Positions 1-6,059 are shown, counted from the stretch's first letter. The stretch is DNA of 7,120 nucleotides from Pseudomonadota bacterium (GCA_003229755.1 QIFJ01000222.1:1-7120), one strand, 5' to 3'. Translations and numbers: made by a program. The notes: a model not told the origin generated them from the letters alone.

Positions 1-889
1 TCTTGAGCATTTCAGATTCTGTTTTCTGCACCAGCTCTCCTATAGACTGGATATAAGCGTTCTGGAGGCAGTTTATGGAACGCACCGAGAGTTCCAGTTC
101 GTTGACGCCCTTGTTGAGTTTCTCGAAGAGCTTTGCGCGTTCCTCCTGAGTCTCTTTTTCCGCCTCTTCCTCGCTTATTTCCTCCTCCTCGAAATTGATA
201 AAAAGGTTCATATGCTCTTTTATGATCTTTGAGGAAATGGCCAGCGCGTCTTCCGGGGAGACGCTCCCATCGGTGGTTATCTCCATGATCAGCTTGTCGT
301 AATCCGTCAGCATGCCGACACGGGCGTTTTCCACATCGTAGTTTACCTTGGCTATGGGAGAGTGAATGGAATCGATTACAATAAAATCGACGGGGAGTTC
401 TTCGTTTTTATTCCGCGCCGCAGGCACGTATCCCTTGTTGAGTTGCACAACGATCTCCATCTTAAGGTGCGCCCCTTTTTCGAGAGTCGCTATGGGGATC
501 TCCGGATTGAGGATCTCCACCTCGTGGTCTGTGATGATATCGGCACCGGTGACGACGCCCTTCTTGCTGGTGTCCACCGAGATTATCTTCGGTTCATTCG
601 TGTGCATTTTGAACCGAAGCTCCTTCAGGTTCAGAACGATCTGGGTAACATCCTCGTATATCCCGGGTATCGTCGAGAATTCATGAAGCACGCCTTCTAT
701 TCTGAAGGCGGTCGCCGCCGCACCCTGAAGTGAAGAAAGCAGGACTCTCCTCAGCGCGTTTCCGATAGTCGTCCCGAATCCCCTCTCAAACGGCTCCGCG
801 GTGAAACGGCAAAAGGTATCGGTATTTCTCTTGGCGTCAAATACCAGCTTTCTTGGGCGGGTCAGGCTTTTCCAGTTTTTCTCAATCAT
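1..889 (-). CDS. rpoA: DNA-directed RNA polymerase alpha subunit, partial (C-terminus outside window)
   Basis: Alpha dimerises to nucleate RNA polymerase assembly, and its C-terminal domain contacts UP-element DNA and activators. The window holds 296 residues of a protein usually 315-345 long; the end is cut. Landmarks of the N-terminal domain are NWKSLTRPRKL, FTAEPFERGFGTTIGNALRRVLLSSL (30-54), EGVLHEFSTIPGIYEDVTQI and GYVPAARN (153-160). A strongly acidic linker follows at about 233-250 (FEEEEISEEEAEKETQEE). The start of the C-terminal domain is visible as NELELSVRSINCLQNAYIQSIGELVQKTESE. Arg270 and Asn273 there match the DNA-contacting Arg265 and Asn268 of E. coli. The start is ATG 889: an in-frame TAG lies three codons upstream, and AGGAG at 904-900 is ten bases away. 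Position after rpsD is canonical; rplQ would be expected next. Confidence 0.98.
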   Translation of the reverse strand, partial: MIEKNWKSLTRPRKLVFDAKRNTDTFCRFTAEPFERGFGTTIGNALRRVLLSSLQGAAATAFRIEGVLHEFSTIPGIYEDVTQIVLNLKELRFKMHTNEPKIISVDTSKKGVVTGADIITDHEVEILNPEIPIATLEKGAHLKMEIVVQLNKGYVPAARNKNEELPVDFIVIDSIHSPIAKVNYDVENARVGMLTDYDKLIMEITTDGSVSPEDALAISSKIIKEHMNLFINFEEEEISEEEAEKETQEERAKLFEKLNKGVNELELSVRSINCLQNAYIQSIGELVQKTESEMLK

Positions 890-917
890 TGTAATCTATC
901 TCCTGGCAGGTTTACTG

Positions 918-1544
918 TTACTTGGAGTACAGCTCCACTATCAACTGCTCCTGTACCGGAAGCGCGATCTCGTCGCGGGCAGGGAGATTTTTGAACATTC
1001 CCTTGAATTTGGGAGCCTCCAGTTCAAGCCACGCTGGAATACTCTTCCTTTCAGACGACAGCATGGCTTCCTTGACCCGAACTGTATTTCTGCTCTTTTC
1101 ACGGATCTCTACCACATCGCCCGGCCTCAACAGAAAGGAAGGTATGTTCACCTTCCTGCTGTTTACGAGAACATGGCCGTGCCTCACCAACTGCCTTGAA
1201 TCAGGCCTCGATGAAGCAAACCCGAGCCTGAAAACGGTACTGTCCAGTCTCCGTTCCAGAAGCACGAGGAGGTTTTCTCCAGTAACGCCCTTCTGCCTGT
1301 CAGCCATCTTGAAGTAGTTGCGGAACTGAGCTTCCATAACGCCGTAGATCCTCTTTGCCTTCTGCTTTTCCCTGAGCTGGATGCCGTAGTCCGACTGCTT
1401 TATTCTCCTTGTTCCATGGACGCCTGGAGGATACGGCCTGCGCTCCACAGCGCATTTATCCGAATAACACCTGTCTCCCTTGAGAAATAATTTTGCGCCT
1501 TCCCTGCGGCAGAGCCGGCATACTGATTCATGGTATCGAGCCAA
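918..1544 (-). CDS. rpsD: 30S ribosomal protein S4, zinc-binding form
   Basis: S4 is a primary 16S rRNA binder that nucleates body assembly of the 30S subunit. In several bacteria it is also the translational repressor of its own operon. The 208-residue product has the zinc-binding N-terminus Cys9-x2-Cys12-x13-Cys26-x4-Cys31, so it is the C+ form that many bacteria, including E. coli, lack. The S4 N-domain follows with YGIQLREKQKAKRIYG (53-68). Next is the S4 RNA-binding (alpha-L) domain at about 98-160, RRLDSTVFRLGFASSRPDSRQLVRHGHVLVN and the PGDVVEI strand. The start is TTG, supported by AAGGAGG six bases upstream and by the invariant MARY N-terminus. rpoA follows after 28 bases. Confidence 0.98.
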   Translation of the reverse strand: MARYHESVCRLCRREGAKLFLKGDRCYSDKCAVERRPYPPGVHGTRRIKQSDYGIQLREKQKAKRIYGVMEAQFRNYFKMADRQKGVTGENLLVLLERRLDSTVFRLGFASSRPDSRQLVRHGHVLVNSRKVNIPSFLLRPGDVVEIREKSRNTVRVKEAMLSSERKSIPAWLELEAPKFKGMFKNLPARDEIALPVQEQLIVELYSK

Positions 1545-1550
1545 CTTGAA

Positions 1551-1557
1551 CCTCCTT
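1551..1557 (-). promoter_or_regulatory. Shine-Dalgarno fixing the TTG start of rpsD
   Basis: AAGGAGG on the minus strand, six bases before the TTG at 1544, within the 15-base rpsK-rpsD gap. No ATG in the same frame lies nearby, so this SD and the conserved N-terminus decide the start. Confidence 0.85.
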
Positions 1558-1559
1558 GT

Positions 1560-1949
1560 TTATACTCTTCGTCTCTTGGGCGGACGACAGCCGTTATGCG
1601 GTATTGGAGTAACATCCCTGATTATGGAGATCTCAAGGCCGGCTCCCTGGAGCGCTCTGAGCGCCGCTTCCCGCCCGGACCCAGGACCCTTGACAAGCAC
1701 ATCGACTTTCCGCACTCCGTGCTCCATAGCTTTCTTTGCCACATCGGCGGCCGCAAGCTGCGCTGCAAACGGTGTGCTTTTCCTGGAACCCTTGAAGCCC
1801 TTGCTTCCAGCGCTGCACCATGTCAGAGTGTCCCCCGCAGGGTCTGTTATGGTGATTATCGTATTGTTAAAGGTAGCCTGAATGTGGGCTATTCCCACCG
1901 GAACGTTCTTCTTAACTCTTTTTGAGGATCCCTTTTTAGGCTTTGCCAT
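1560..1949 (-). CDS. rpsK: 30S ribosomal protein S11
   Basis: S11 lies on the small-subunit platform and helps select mRNA at the E site through interactions with the 16S 3' region and S7/S18. The 129-residue product has the standard length. It has a basic N-terminal tail (MAKPKKGSSKRVKKNV), then GIAHIQATFNNTIITITDPAGD and the highly conserved WCSAGSKGFKGSRKSTPFAAQ (44-64). VDVLVKGPGSGREAALRAL and the signature DVTPIPHNGCRPPKRRRV close the protein. The ATG has the SD GGGAGGG four bases upstream. It is separated from rpsM by a 147-base structured gap but lies only 15 bases from rpsD, so rpsK-rpsD-rpoA may form a subunit within the operon. Confidence 0.98.
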   Translation of the reverse strand: MAKPKKGSSKRVKKNVPVGIAHIQATFNNTIITITDPAGDTLTWCSAGSKGFKGSRKSTPFAAQLAAADVAKKAMEHGVRKVDVLVKGPGSGREAALRALQGAGLEISIIRDVTPIPHNGCRPPKRRRV

Positions 1950-2096
1950 TTATCCCTCCCGAATACTGATAGGATCGTAAAAGGTTCATCCATGGCTTTT
2001 TTCTTTGCGGAAGGCGAAAAGTGTTATTTTCACTTTCCTCCCAGATCAATAACTTGCTATGCAAGTCATTGATTTGGGTGCCCCTCATTGGGCGCG
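1950..2096 (-). promoter_or_regulatory. 147-base structured rpsM-rpsK intergenic region, candidate leader
   Basis: This is the only gap over 40 bases in an otherwise tightly packed operon. Read on the transcribed strand, it first holds a weak GCCC/GGGC hairpin right after the rpsM stop. The strong stem-loop at 2040-2078 follows, then GGGAGG, then a weaker AAAGTG/CACTTT stem (2036-2031 with 2023-2018). An A-rich stretch and the rpsK SD, GGGAGGG at 1960-1954 four bases before the ATG, complete it. No U-tract follows the strong hairpin, so it is not an intrinsic terminator. I see no convincing sigma-70 promoter. A regulatory role is inference from length, structure and position upstream of rpsK-rpsD-rpoA. 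An RNase processing site or an undetected promoter are alternatives. Confidence 0.45.
2040..2078 (-). repeat. Stem-loop between rpsM and rpsK
   Basis: ATCAATGACTTGC (2073-2061), then a loop ATA, then GCAAGTTATTGAT (2057-2045) on the minus strand. Twelve Watson-Crick pairs and one position are involved; that position is a G-U pair in the operon transcript but an A-C mismatch on the opposite strand. Beyond one unpaired position, CCCA (2078-2075) and TGGG (2043-2040) extend the stem by four pairs. The asymmetry in favour of the sense RNA suggests it acts as RNA. The outer 3' arm abuts GGGAGG. Not followed by a U-run. Confidence 0.8.
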
Positions 2097-2468
2097 TTAT
2101 CTCTTTTTCCTGCCGCCAATGGAAGGTTTGCGGCCCTTCCTCGATCTGGCGTTGGTCTTGGTACGCTGTCCCCTCACAGGCAGACCTTTTCGATGCCTGA
2201 GCCCTTCATAGGAACCCAGGTCCATTTTCCTTTTTATGTTGAAAGCAACCTCTCTTCTCAGGTCACCCTCGACCATGTGTTTCCTGTCGATAACCTCCCT
2301 GAGCTTGCTGACCTGTTTTTCATCTAGATCAACAACCCTGATATCGGGATCCACATCGGCGTCACGAACGAGTTGGGACGCCTTGGTGGGTCCGATCCCG
2401 TAAATATAGGTCAAGGCAACCTCTATCCTTTTGCCTCTTGGTAAGTCCACTCCAGCGATACGAGCCAC
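2097..2468 (-). CDS. rpsM: 30S ribosomal protein S13
   Basis: S13 sits in the head of the small subunit. It contacts the P-site tRNA through its tail and forms bridges with L5 of the large subunit. The 123-residue product has the normal length. The N-terminus MARIAGVDLPRGKRIEVAL leads to the helix-two-turn-helix stretch YIYGIGPTKASQLV (21-34), a central coiled region (49-83), and the signature LRHRKGLPVRGQRTKTNAR (90-108). It ends with a basic tail, KGRKPSIGGRKKR. The start is GTG, supported by a full SD, AGGAGGT, six bases upstream and by the conserved N-terminus. It is followed by an unusually long 147-base gap before rpsK, described separately. Confidence 0.98.
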   Translation of the reverse strand: MARIAGVDLPRGKRIEVALTYIYGIGPTKASQLVRDADVDPDIRVVDLDEKQVSKLREVIDRKHMVEGDLRREVAFNIKRKMDLGSYEGLRHRKGLPVRGQRTKTNARSRKGRKPSIGGRKKR

Positions 2469-2474
2469 TTCTCT

Positions 2475-2481
2475 ACCTCCT
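2475..2481 (-). promoter_or_regulatory. Strong Shine-Dalgarno fixing the GTG start of rpsM
   Basis: AGGAGGT on the minus strand, six bases before the GTG at 2468. This is close to the ideal complement of the 16S 3' end and settles the non-ATG start of S13. It lies entirely between the rpmJ stop and rpsM. Confidence 0.85.
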
Positions 2482-2485
2482 GACC

Positions 2486-2599
2486 TTAACCCTGCCTCTG
2501 CTTATGTTTTGGATTCTCGCAGATAACCCGAACGACCCTTTTGCGCCGGACGATCTTGCATTTGTCGCACATCTTCTTTACCGAAGGTCTGACTTTCAT
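2486..2599 (-). CDS. rpmJ: 50S ribosomal protein L36, zinc-binding form
   Basis: This very short gene encodes a 37-residue protein starting MKVRPSVKKMCDKCKIVRRK and ending NPKHKQRQG, matching L36 of the standard 37-38 residue type. L36 binds 23S rRNA late in large-subunit assembly. Cys11, Cys14, Cys27 and His32 form the CxxC-x12-C-x4-H zinc ribbon, so this is the metal-containing (C+) form, not the zinc-independent paralogue some bacteria express under zinc limitation. SD candidates are AGAGG (2608-2604, four bases away) and AAGGA (2614-2610, ten bases away). It sits between infA and rpsM, its canonical position, and its TAA is followed 17 bases later by the rpsM GTG. Confidence 0.97.
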   Translation of the reverse strand: MKVRPSVKKMCDKCKIVRRKRVVRVICENPKHKQRQG

Positions 2600-2623
2600 T
2601 TTGCCTCTGTCCTTTCGGGAAAG

Positions 2624-2842
2624 TTACTTGACCCTGTAGGTGATCCTTCCCCTGGTAAGATCGTAGGGCGAGAGTTCAACCGTCACCCTGTCGCCGGGCA
2701 GGATCCGGATGTAGTGCATCCTCATCTTACCCGAGATGTGGGCCAGAACCTGGTGCCCGTTGTCCAGCTCCACTCGGAACATGGCGTTGGGCAGAGGTTC
2801 TACTACCTTCCCTTCAACCTCTATAGCTTCTTCTTTAGCCAT
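2624..2842 (-). CDS. infA: Translation initiation factor IF-1
   Basis: IF-1 binds the A site of the 30S subunit during initiation and stabilises IF-2 and IF-3 binding. The 72-residue product is the exact usual length. It consists of a single OB-fold (S1-like) domain with EVEGKVVEPLPNAMFRVELDNGH, HISGKMRMHYIRILPGDRVTVELSPYDLTRGRI and a basic end, ITYRVK. These are near-invariant family features. The start has two possible SD sequences: AGGAG at 2858-2854 (11 bases away, a little long) and AAGG immediately upstream. It lies 17 bases after map and 24 bases before rpmJ. The map-infA-rpmJ order is typical of many non-enterobacterial lineages. Confidence 0.98.
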   Translation of the reverse strand: MAKEEAIEVEGKVVEPLPNAMFRVELDNGHQVLAHISGKMRMHYIRILPGDRVTVELSPYDLTRGRITYRVK

Positions 2843-2859
2843 ACCCTTGTCTTCTCCTG

Positions 2860-3618
2860 CTAGGGTTCCTCATCAGTGGTCAATACCAGAGGACCGTCAA
2901 CGGTAACGGCGACAGTGTGTTCGAAATGCGCCGAAAGACCACCGTCGGCCGTAACAGCCGTCCAACCGTCGTCAAGAACCTCTACCGAGTCCGTGCCTTC
3001 ATTGACCATCGGTTCAATAGCCAGCGTCATGCCTTCTTTCAGCTTTGCCCCCCAATGGGGCTCGCCAAAATTAGGAACCTGTGGTTCCTCATGCAGACTC
3101 CGGCCAATGCCGTGTCCCACGAATGACTTCACCACCGAGTAACCGTTCTCTTCCGCGCAGCTCTGGACAGAGTGGGAGATATCCCCTACTCTCCTGCCTT
3201 CCGTCGCTGCTCCAATGCCCCTGAGAAGCGACTCTTTCGTTACTTCCATCAGCCGCGTGGCTTTTTTGCTTATGGTACCAACGGGCAGCGTGACGGCAGC
3301 ATCAGTGTAAAAGCCCTTATAGTAAGCCCCGAAGTCCAACCCTACTATATCTCCTTCGCTGAGGATGCGTTGGTCCGATGGTATACCGTGAACCACTTCA
3401 TTATTGATGGACACGCATATACTGCTCGGATATCCCATGTACCCTTTGAACGCCGGTACAACCCCGAAAGACCGGGCCTCATTTTCTGCAATTCTTTCAA
3501 TCTCTGAGGTAGCTGTTCCCGGGGTCACCACCTCCTGTACCTTCCTGAGTATACATGCAACCAGCCGCCCACCTTCCATCATCAGGACAATATCGGCTGG
3601 AGATTTTCTGTGGATCAT
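2860..3618 (-). CDS. map: Type I methionine aminopeptidase
   Basis: MetAP removes the initiator methionine from nascent proteins, after deformylation, when the second residue is small. The 252-residue product has the pita-bread fold landmarks and all expected residues of a dinuclear-metal enzyme. Metal ligands are Asp95 (GLDFGAYY), Asp106 (FYTDAAVT), His169 (VGHGIGRSLHEEP), Glu202 (LAIEPM) and Glu233 (HFEHTVAV). Substrate-side histidines are His77 (NNEVVHGIP) and His176. Length is near the 248-264 typical of type Ia bacterial enzymes, with no N-terminal zinc-finger extension. The start MIHRKSPADIVLMMEGGRLVA aligns with the family start, but its SD is poor: GGGA directly abuts the ATG. The gene lies 38 bases after adk and 17 before infA, a usual adk-map-infA block. 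Confidence 0.97.
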   Translation of the reverse strand: MIHRKSPADIVLMMEGGRLVACILRKVQEVVTPGTATSEIERIAENEARSFGVVPAFKGYMGYPSSICVSINNEVVHGIPSDQRILSEGDIVGLDFGAYYKGFYTDAAVTLPVGTISKKATRLMEVTKESLLRGIGAATEGRRVGDISHSVQSCAEENGYSVVKSFVGHGIGRSLHEEPQVPNFGEPHWGAKLKEGMTLAIEPMVNEGTDSVEVLDDGWTAVTADGGLSAHFEHTVAVTVDGPLVLTTDEEP

Positions 3619-3634
3619 TCCCAGTTTAACGGAA

Positions 3635-3670
3635 CCGGAACAGAGTCCCGCACTGCCTATGCTGTTCCGG
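3635..3670 (-). repeat. Perfect 9-bp inverted repeat at the adk-map junction
   Basis: CCGGAACAG (3670-3662) and CTGTTCCGG (3643-3635) on the minus strand are exact complements with an 18-base loop. The loop contains the adk TAG stop. The 3' arm ends 16 bases before the map ATG. No U-tract follows, so a terminator is unlikely. The structure could stabilise the transcript, be a cleavage site, or be chance. Confidence 0.6.
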
Positions 3671-4307
3671 CCAGATTTGCTGCTATCTGGGTAAAAATAT
3701 CACTTATATTCCCTGTTCCATCCACTTCCCGCAGGCCGCCGCGCTCGCGATAGTATTCGATCAGGGGAGAGGTCTGTTCGTGGTATACCTCAAGGCGCTG
3801 CCTGATAGTCTCTTCCTTGTCATCGTCCCTCTGGTACAGCTCACCGCCGCAGGCGTCGCACACATTCTCTACGGAGGGCTGGTTGAACACCATATGATAG
3901 CTCTCTCCGCAGCTCTTGCACATTCTCCTGCCAGTCAGGCGCGTGACCAGTTCCTCGTCATCCACCTCAATACTTATTACGTGATCTATCTTTCGGCCAT
4001 TGTCTGCAAGTATCTTCTCAAGAGCCTCAGCCTGGACAATGGTGCGGGGAAACCCGTCCAGGATGAAACCGCCTACGGCATCAGGCTCCTTTATCCGCGC
4101 TTCGATAATCCCAATAACAACGCTGTCCGGAACCAGTTCACCCTTATCCATGAAACTTTTCGCCTCAAGGCCAAGCTGCGTGCCATCCCTGACGGCAGCA
4201 CGAAGTATATCTCCAGTGGATACCTGGGGTATTCTCCATTTTTCGATCATCATCTTGGCCTGGGTGCCCTTGCCCGCGCCCGGGGGTCCCAACAGAATAA
4301 TATCCAT
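3657..4307 (-). CDS. adk: Adenylate kinase, zinc-type LID
   Basis: Adenylate kinase is a cytosolic enzyme that interconverts ATP + AMP and 2 ADP and sets the adenylate energy charge. The 216-residue product carries the P-loop GPPGAGKGT (residues 7-15), the AMP-binding segment VSTGDILRAAV (29-39), and the adenylate kinase signature FILDGFPRT (81-89). The LID domain (about 123-165) has four cysteines, Cys130, Cys133, Cys150 and Cys153, the structural zinc-binding arrangement seen in Gram-positive and some other bacterial enzymes and absent from E. coli Adk. The conserved LID/core arginines RDDDKEETIRQRL follow. Length is that of the long (LID-containing) class. The ATG overlaps the secY stop (TAATG), and GGGAG at 4318-4314 is six bases upstream. 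Placement after secY is common outside Gammaproteobacteria. A 9-bp inverted repeat surrounds its stop codon. Confidence 0.98.
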   Translation of the reverse strand: MDIILLGPPGAGKGTQAKMMIEKWRIPQVSTGDILRAAVRDGTQLGLEAKSFMDKGELVPDSVVIGIIEARIKEPDAVGGFILDGFPRTIVQAEALEKILADNGRKIDHVISIEVDDEELVTRLTGRRMCKSCGESYHMVFNQPSVENVCDACGGELYQRDDDKEETIRQRLEVYHEQTSPLIEYYRERGGLREVDGTGNISDIFTQIAANLAGTA

Positions 4308-5614
4308 TATCTTCTCCCTTTTATTCTGCTCTTTTTAAGAAACCCTTCATAGTGCCTGGTAACAAGATGTGTTTCAACCTGCGTGACCGTATCCAAGGCA
4401 ACACCTATCACGATGAGGAGTCCGGTTCCCCCGAAATAGAAGGGAATATTAAAGATCCGGTAGAGGATCTCCGGCATAACGGATACCATGGAGAGATAGA
4501 TCGCTCCTCCGAAGGTTATCCTGGAAAGTATCCTGTCAATATATTCCGAAGTCCTCCTGCCTGGGCGAATTCCTGGGATAAACCCGCCGTATTTCTTAAG
4601 ATTATCCGCCACATCAATGGGGTTGAACTGGATCGCGGTGTAAAAGTAGCAGAAGAAGATGATCAGCCCAACGTAAAGCACTGTATAAAACGCCCTTCCC
4701 GGCGCGAAAGTATTTGCTATAGCCTCCATGATGGGGTTCTTGATAAAACCCGCCACCGTAGCCGGAAACATCAGTATGGAAGAGGCGAATATGGGGGGTA
4801 TAACTCCCGATGTGTTTACTTTAAGGGGAAGATGGGTGCTTTGACCCCCGTACATCTTACGACCCACGACCCTTTTTGCGTACTGAACCGGTATCCTGCG
4901 CTGCCCCCTCTCCACGAAGATGATGAATGCCACCGAAGCCACCATGAGGATGACCACGAAAATCATCAGGAAGGCCGAGATCTCACCTGTTTTGAGCAGG
5001 GTGAACGTCTTTCCTGTGGCCGTTGGCATCCGGGCGACGATCCCCGCAAAGATTATCAAGGAGATCCCGTTCCCGATACCTCTTTCTGTTATCTGCTCTC
5101 CCAGCCACATGATGAATGCCGTACCGGCCGTCAGGCTGATGACCGTCATCATCCTGAAGCCCCATCCGCCCATTGGAACAATGGCTGCTCCACCCGGACT
5201 GGTCATCTGCTCGAGGCCGATGGATATACCGAAACTCTGAAATGCAGCCAGGACTACGGTGCTGTACCTTGTATACCTGATGATCTTCCTGCGTCCTGCT
5301 TCACCCTCCTTCGACAATCTCTCCAGATGAGGGATAACTACCGTCAGAAGCTGTATGATGATACTGGCGCTGATGTAGGGCATTATCCCGAGGGCGAAGA
5401 TTGTCATCCTCAGCAGGGCGCCCCCCGCAAAGAGGTCGAAGAACCCCAGAAGGGTTCCCTGCGCCTGCTGGAAAAACTCCGCCAGGGCGACGCCGTCTAT
5501 ACCGGGAGTAGGTATGTGCGCCCCGATACGGTAGACTGCCAGAAGTCCCAAGGTGACGAAAATACGGTGCTTGAGCTCCGGGATCTTGAAAATGTTAGAA
5601 AGGCCGCCGAACAA
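4307..5614 (-). CDS. secY: Preprotein translocase channel subunit SecY
   Basis: SecY forms the protein-conducting channel of the inner membrane. With SecE and SecG it passes unfolded preproteins driven by SecA, or inserts membrane proteins from the ribosome. The 435-residue product fits the family (E. coli has 443) and shows ten hydrophobic segments at about 18-36, 70-92, 118-135, 153-172, 181-197, 215-234, 270-290, 310-330, 367-383 and 394-412. Landmarks are YRIGAHIPTPGID after the first segment, the plug region FFDLFAGGAL (58-67), the signature MWLGEQITERGIGNGISLI (169-187), and cytosolic loop KYGGFIPGIRPG. In that loop Arg350 corresponds to the Arg important for SecA-driven export in E. 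coli. The start is TTG at 5614, supported by AAGGA (5626-5622) seven bases away and by the FKIPELKHRI N-terminus; the first in-frame ATG is at residue 70. The stop overlaps adk by one base. Confidence 0.98.
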   Translation of the reverse strand: MFGGLSNIFKIPELKHRIFVTLGLLAVYRIGAHIPTPGIDGVALAEFFQQAQGTLLGFFDLFAGGALLRMTIFALGIMPYISASIIIQLLTVVIPHLERLSKEGEAGRRKIIRYTRYSTVVLAAFQSFGISIGLEQMTSPGGAAIVPMGGWGFRMMTVISLTAGTAFIMWLGEQITERGIGNGISLIIFAGIVARMPTATGKTFTLLKTGEISAFLMIFVVILMVASVAFIIFVERGQRRIPVQYAKRVVGRKMYGGQSTHLPLKVNTSGVIPPIFASSILMFPATVAGFIKNPIMEAIANTFAPGRAFYTVLYVGLIIFFCYFYTAIQFNPIDVADNLKKYGGFIPGIRPGRRTSEYIDRILSRITFGGAIYLSMVSVMPEILYRIFNIPFYFGGTGLLIVIGVALDTVTQVETHLVTRHYEGFLKKSRIKGRR

Positions 5615-5618
5615 ATCT

Positions 5619-6059
5619 CTATCCTTCCAGGAGCTCCACTTTGCCTCCGGCCTTTTCTACCTTCTTTGCAGCCGAAGAACTTATTTTGTGGATCCTGAGC
5701 GTGAGAGGCTTTTCGAGCTCTCCCATTCCCAGAACCTTCACAGGCCGGCCCTTCCTTGCAAGCCTGACCTTCACCAGAAGGTCAGGATCGACCACGTCAA
5801 CATCGGTGAAACGGGAGAGGTCCTTGATGTTGACAACAGAGTACGCAGTCCTGAAAATATTGGTGAATCCACGTTTCGGGAGCCTTCTTTGAAGGGGCAT
5901 CTGGCCTCCCTCGAAGCCGGCCTTTACGCCGCCACCGGAACGGGACCCCTGTCCATTGTGTCCCCGCCCGCACGTCCCCCCGTAACCGGAGCCCTGCCCT
6001 CTTCCCACGCGGCGGCGCTTCCTTGTAGCTCCAGCAGCAGGCTTTAGTCGATGCAGCAT
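5619..6059 (-). CDS. rplO: 50S ribosomal protein L15
   Basis: L15 is an early large-subunit assembly protein that reaches into 23S rRNA through a long basic extension. The 146-residue product shows both family parts. The glycine- and arginine-rich extended N-terminus (about residues 10-50) includes RKRRRVGRGQGSGYGGTCGRG and a run of glycines. The globular C-terminal domain contains LPKRGF near 60 and VKVLGMGELEKPLTLRIHKIS, followed by SAAKKVEKAGG, which resembles the L15 signature. Length is the usual 144-150. The start codon overlaps the rpmD stop by one base. A good SD, GGAGG at 6071-6067, lies within the end of rpmD, seven bases upstream. secY begins four bases after the stop, the classical L15-SecY junction. 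Confidence 0.97.
   Translation of the reverse strand: MLHRLKPAAGATRKRRRVGRGQGSGYGGTCGRGHNGQGSRSGGGVKAGFEGGQMPLQRRLPKRGFTNIFRTAYSVVNIKDLSRFTDVDVVDPDLLVKVRLARKGRPVKVLGMGELEKPLTLRIHKISSSAAKKVEKAGGKVELLEG
5622..5626 (-). promoter_or_regulatory. Shine-Dalgarno fixing the TTG start of secY
   Basis: AAGGA on the minus strand, seven bases from the TTG at 5614. It overlaps the last codons of rplO, so secY initiation probably depends on ribosomes translating L15. Confidence 0.75.

Noticed and set aside
1400..1925. Overlapping frames on both strands across rpsK and rpsD
   Set aside because: All are shadows of S11 and S4, with no family resemblance or independent initiation signal.
2021..2049. Sigma-70 promoter TTGATC, 17-base spacer, TAACAC on the minus strand
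   Set aside because: Spacing is ideal, but the -10 matches only three of six positions and it overlaps the hairpin. Not strong enough to call without transcription-start mapping.
2040..2078. Intrinsic terminator between rpsM and rpsK
   Set aside because: The stem is strong, but neither strand shows a U-tract after it, and genes of the same operon continue immediately downstream.
3780..4352. 190-codon plus-strand frame opposite adk
   Set aside because: It mirrors the adk reading frame and matches no family I recognise. A genuine gene fills the other strand.
4352..5698. 448-codon open frame on the plus strand opposite secY
   Set aside because: It lies antisense to an unmistakable SecY. Its translation is low-complexity and polar with no recognisable domain, and no SD or context supports it. 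Codon bias of secY explains the openness.
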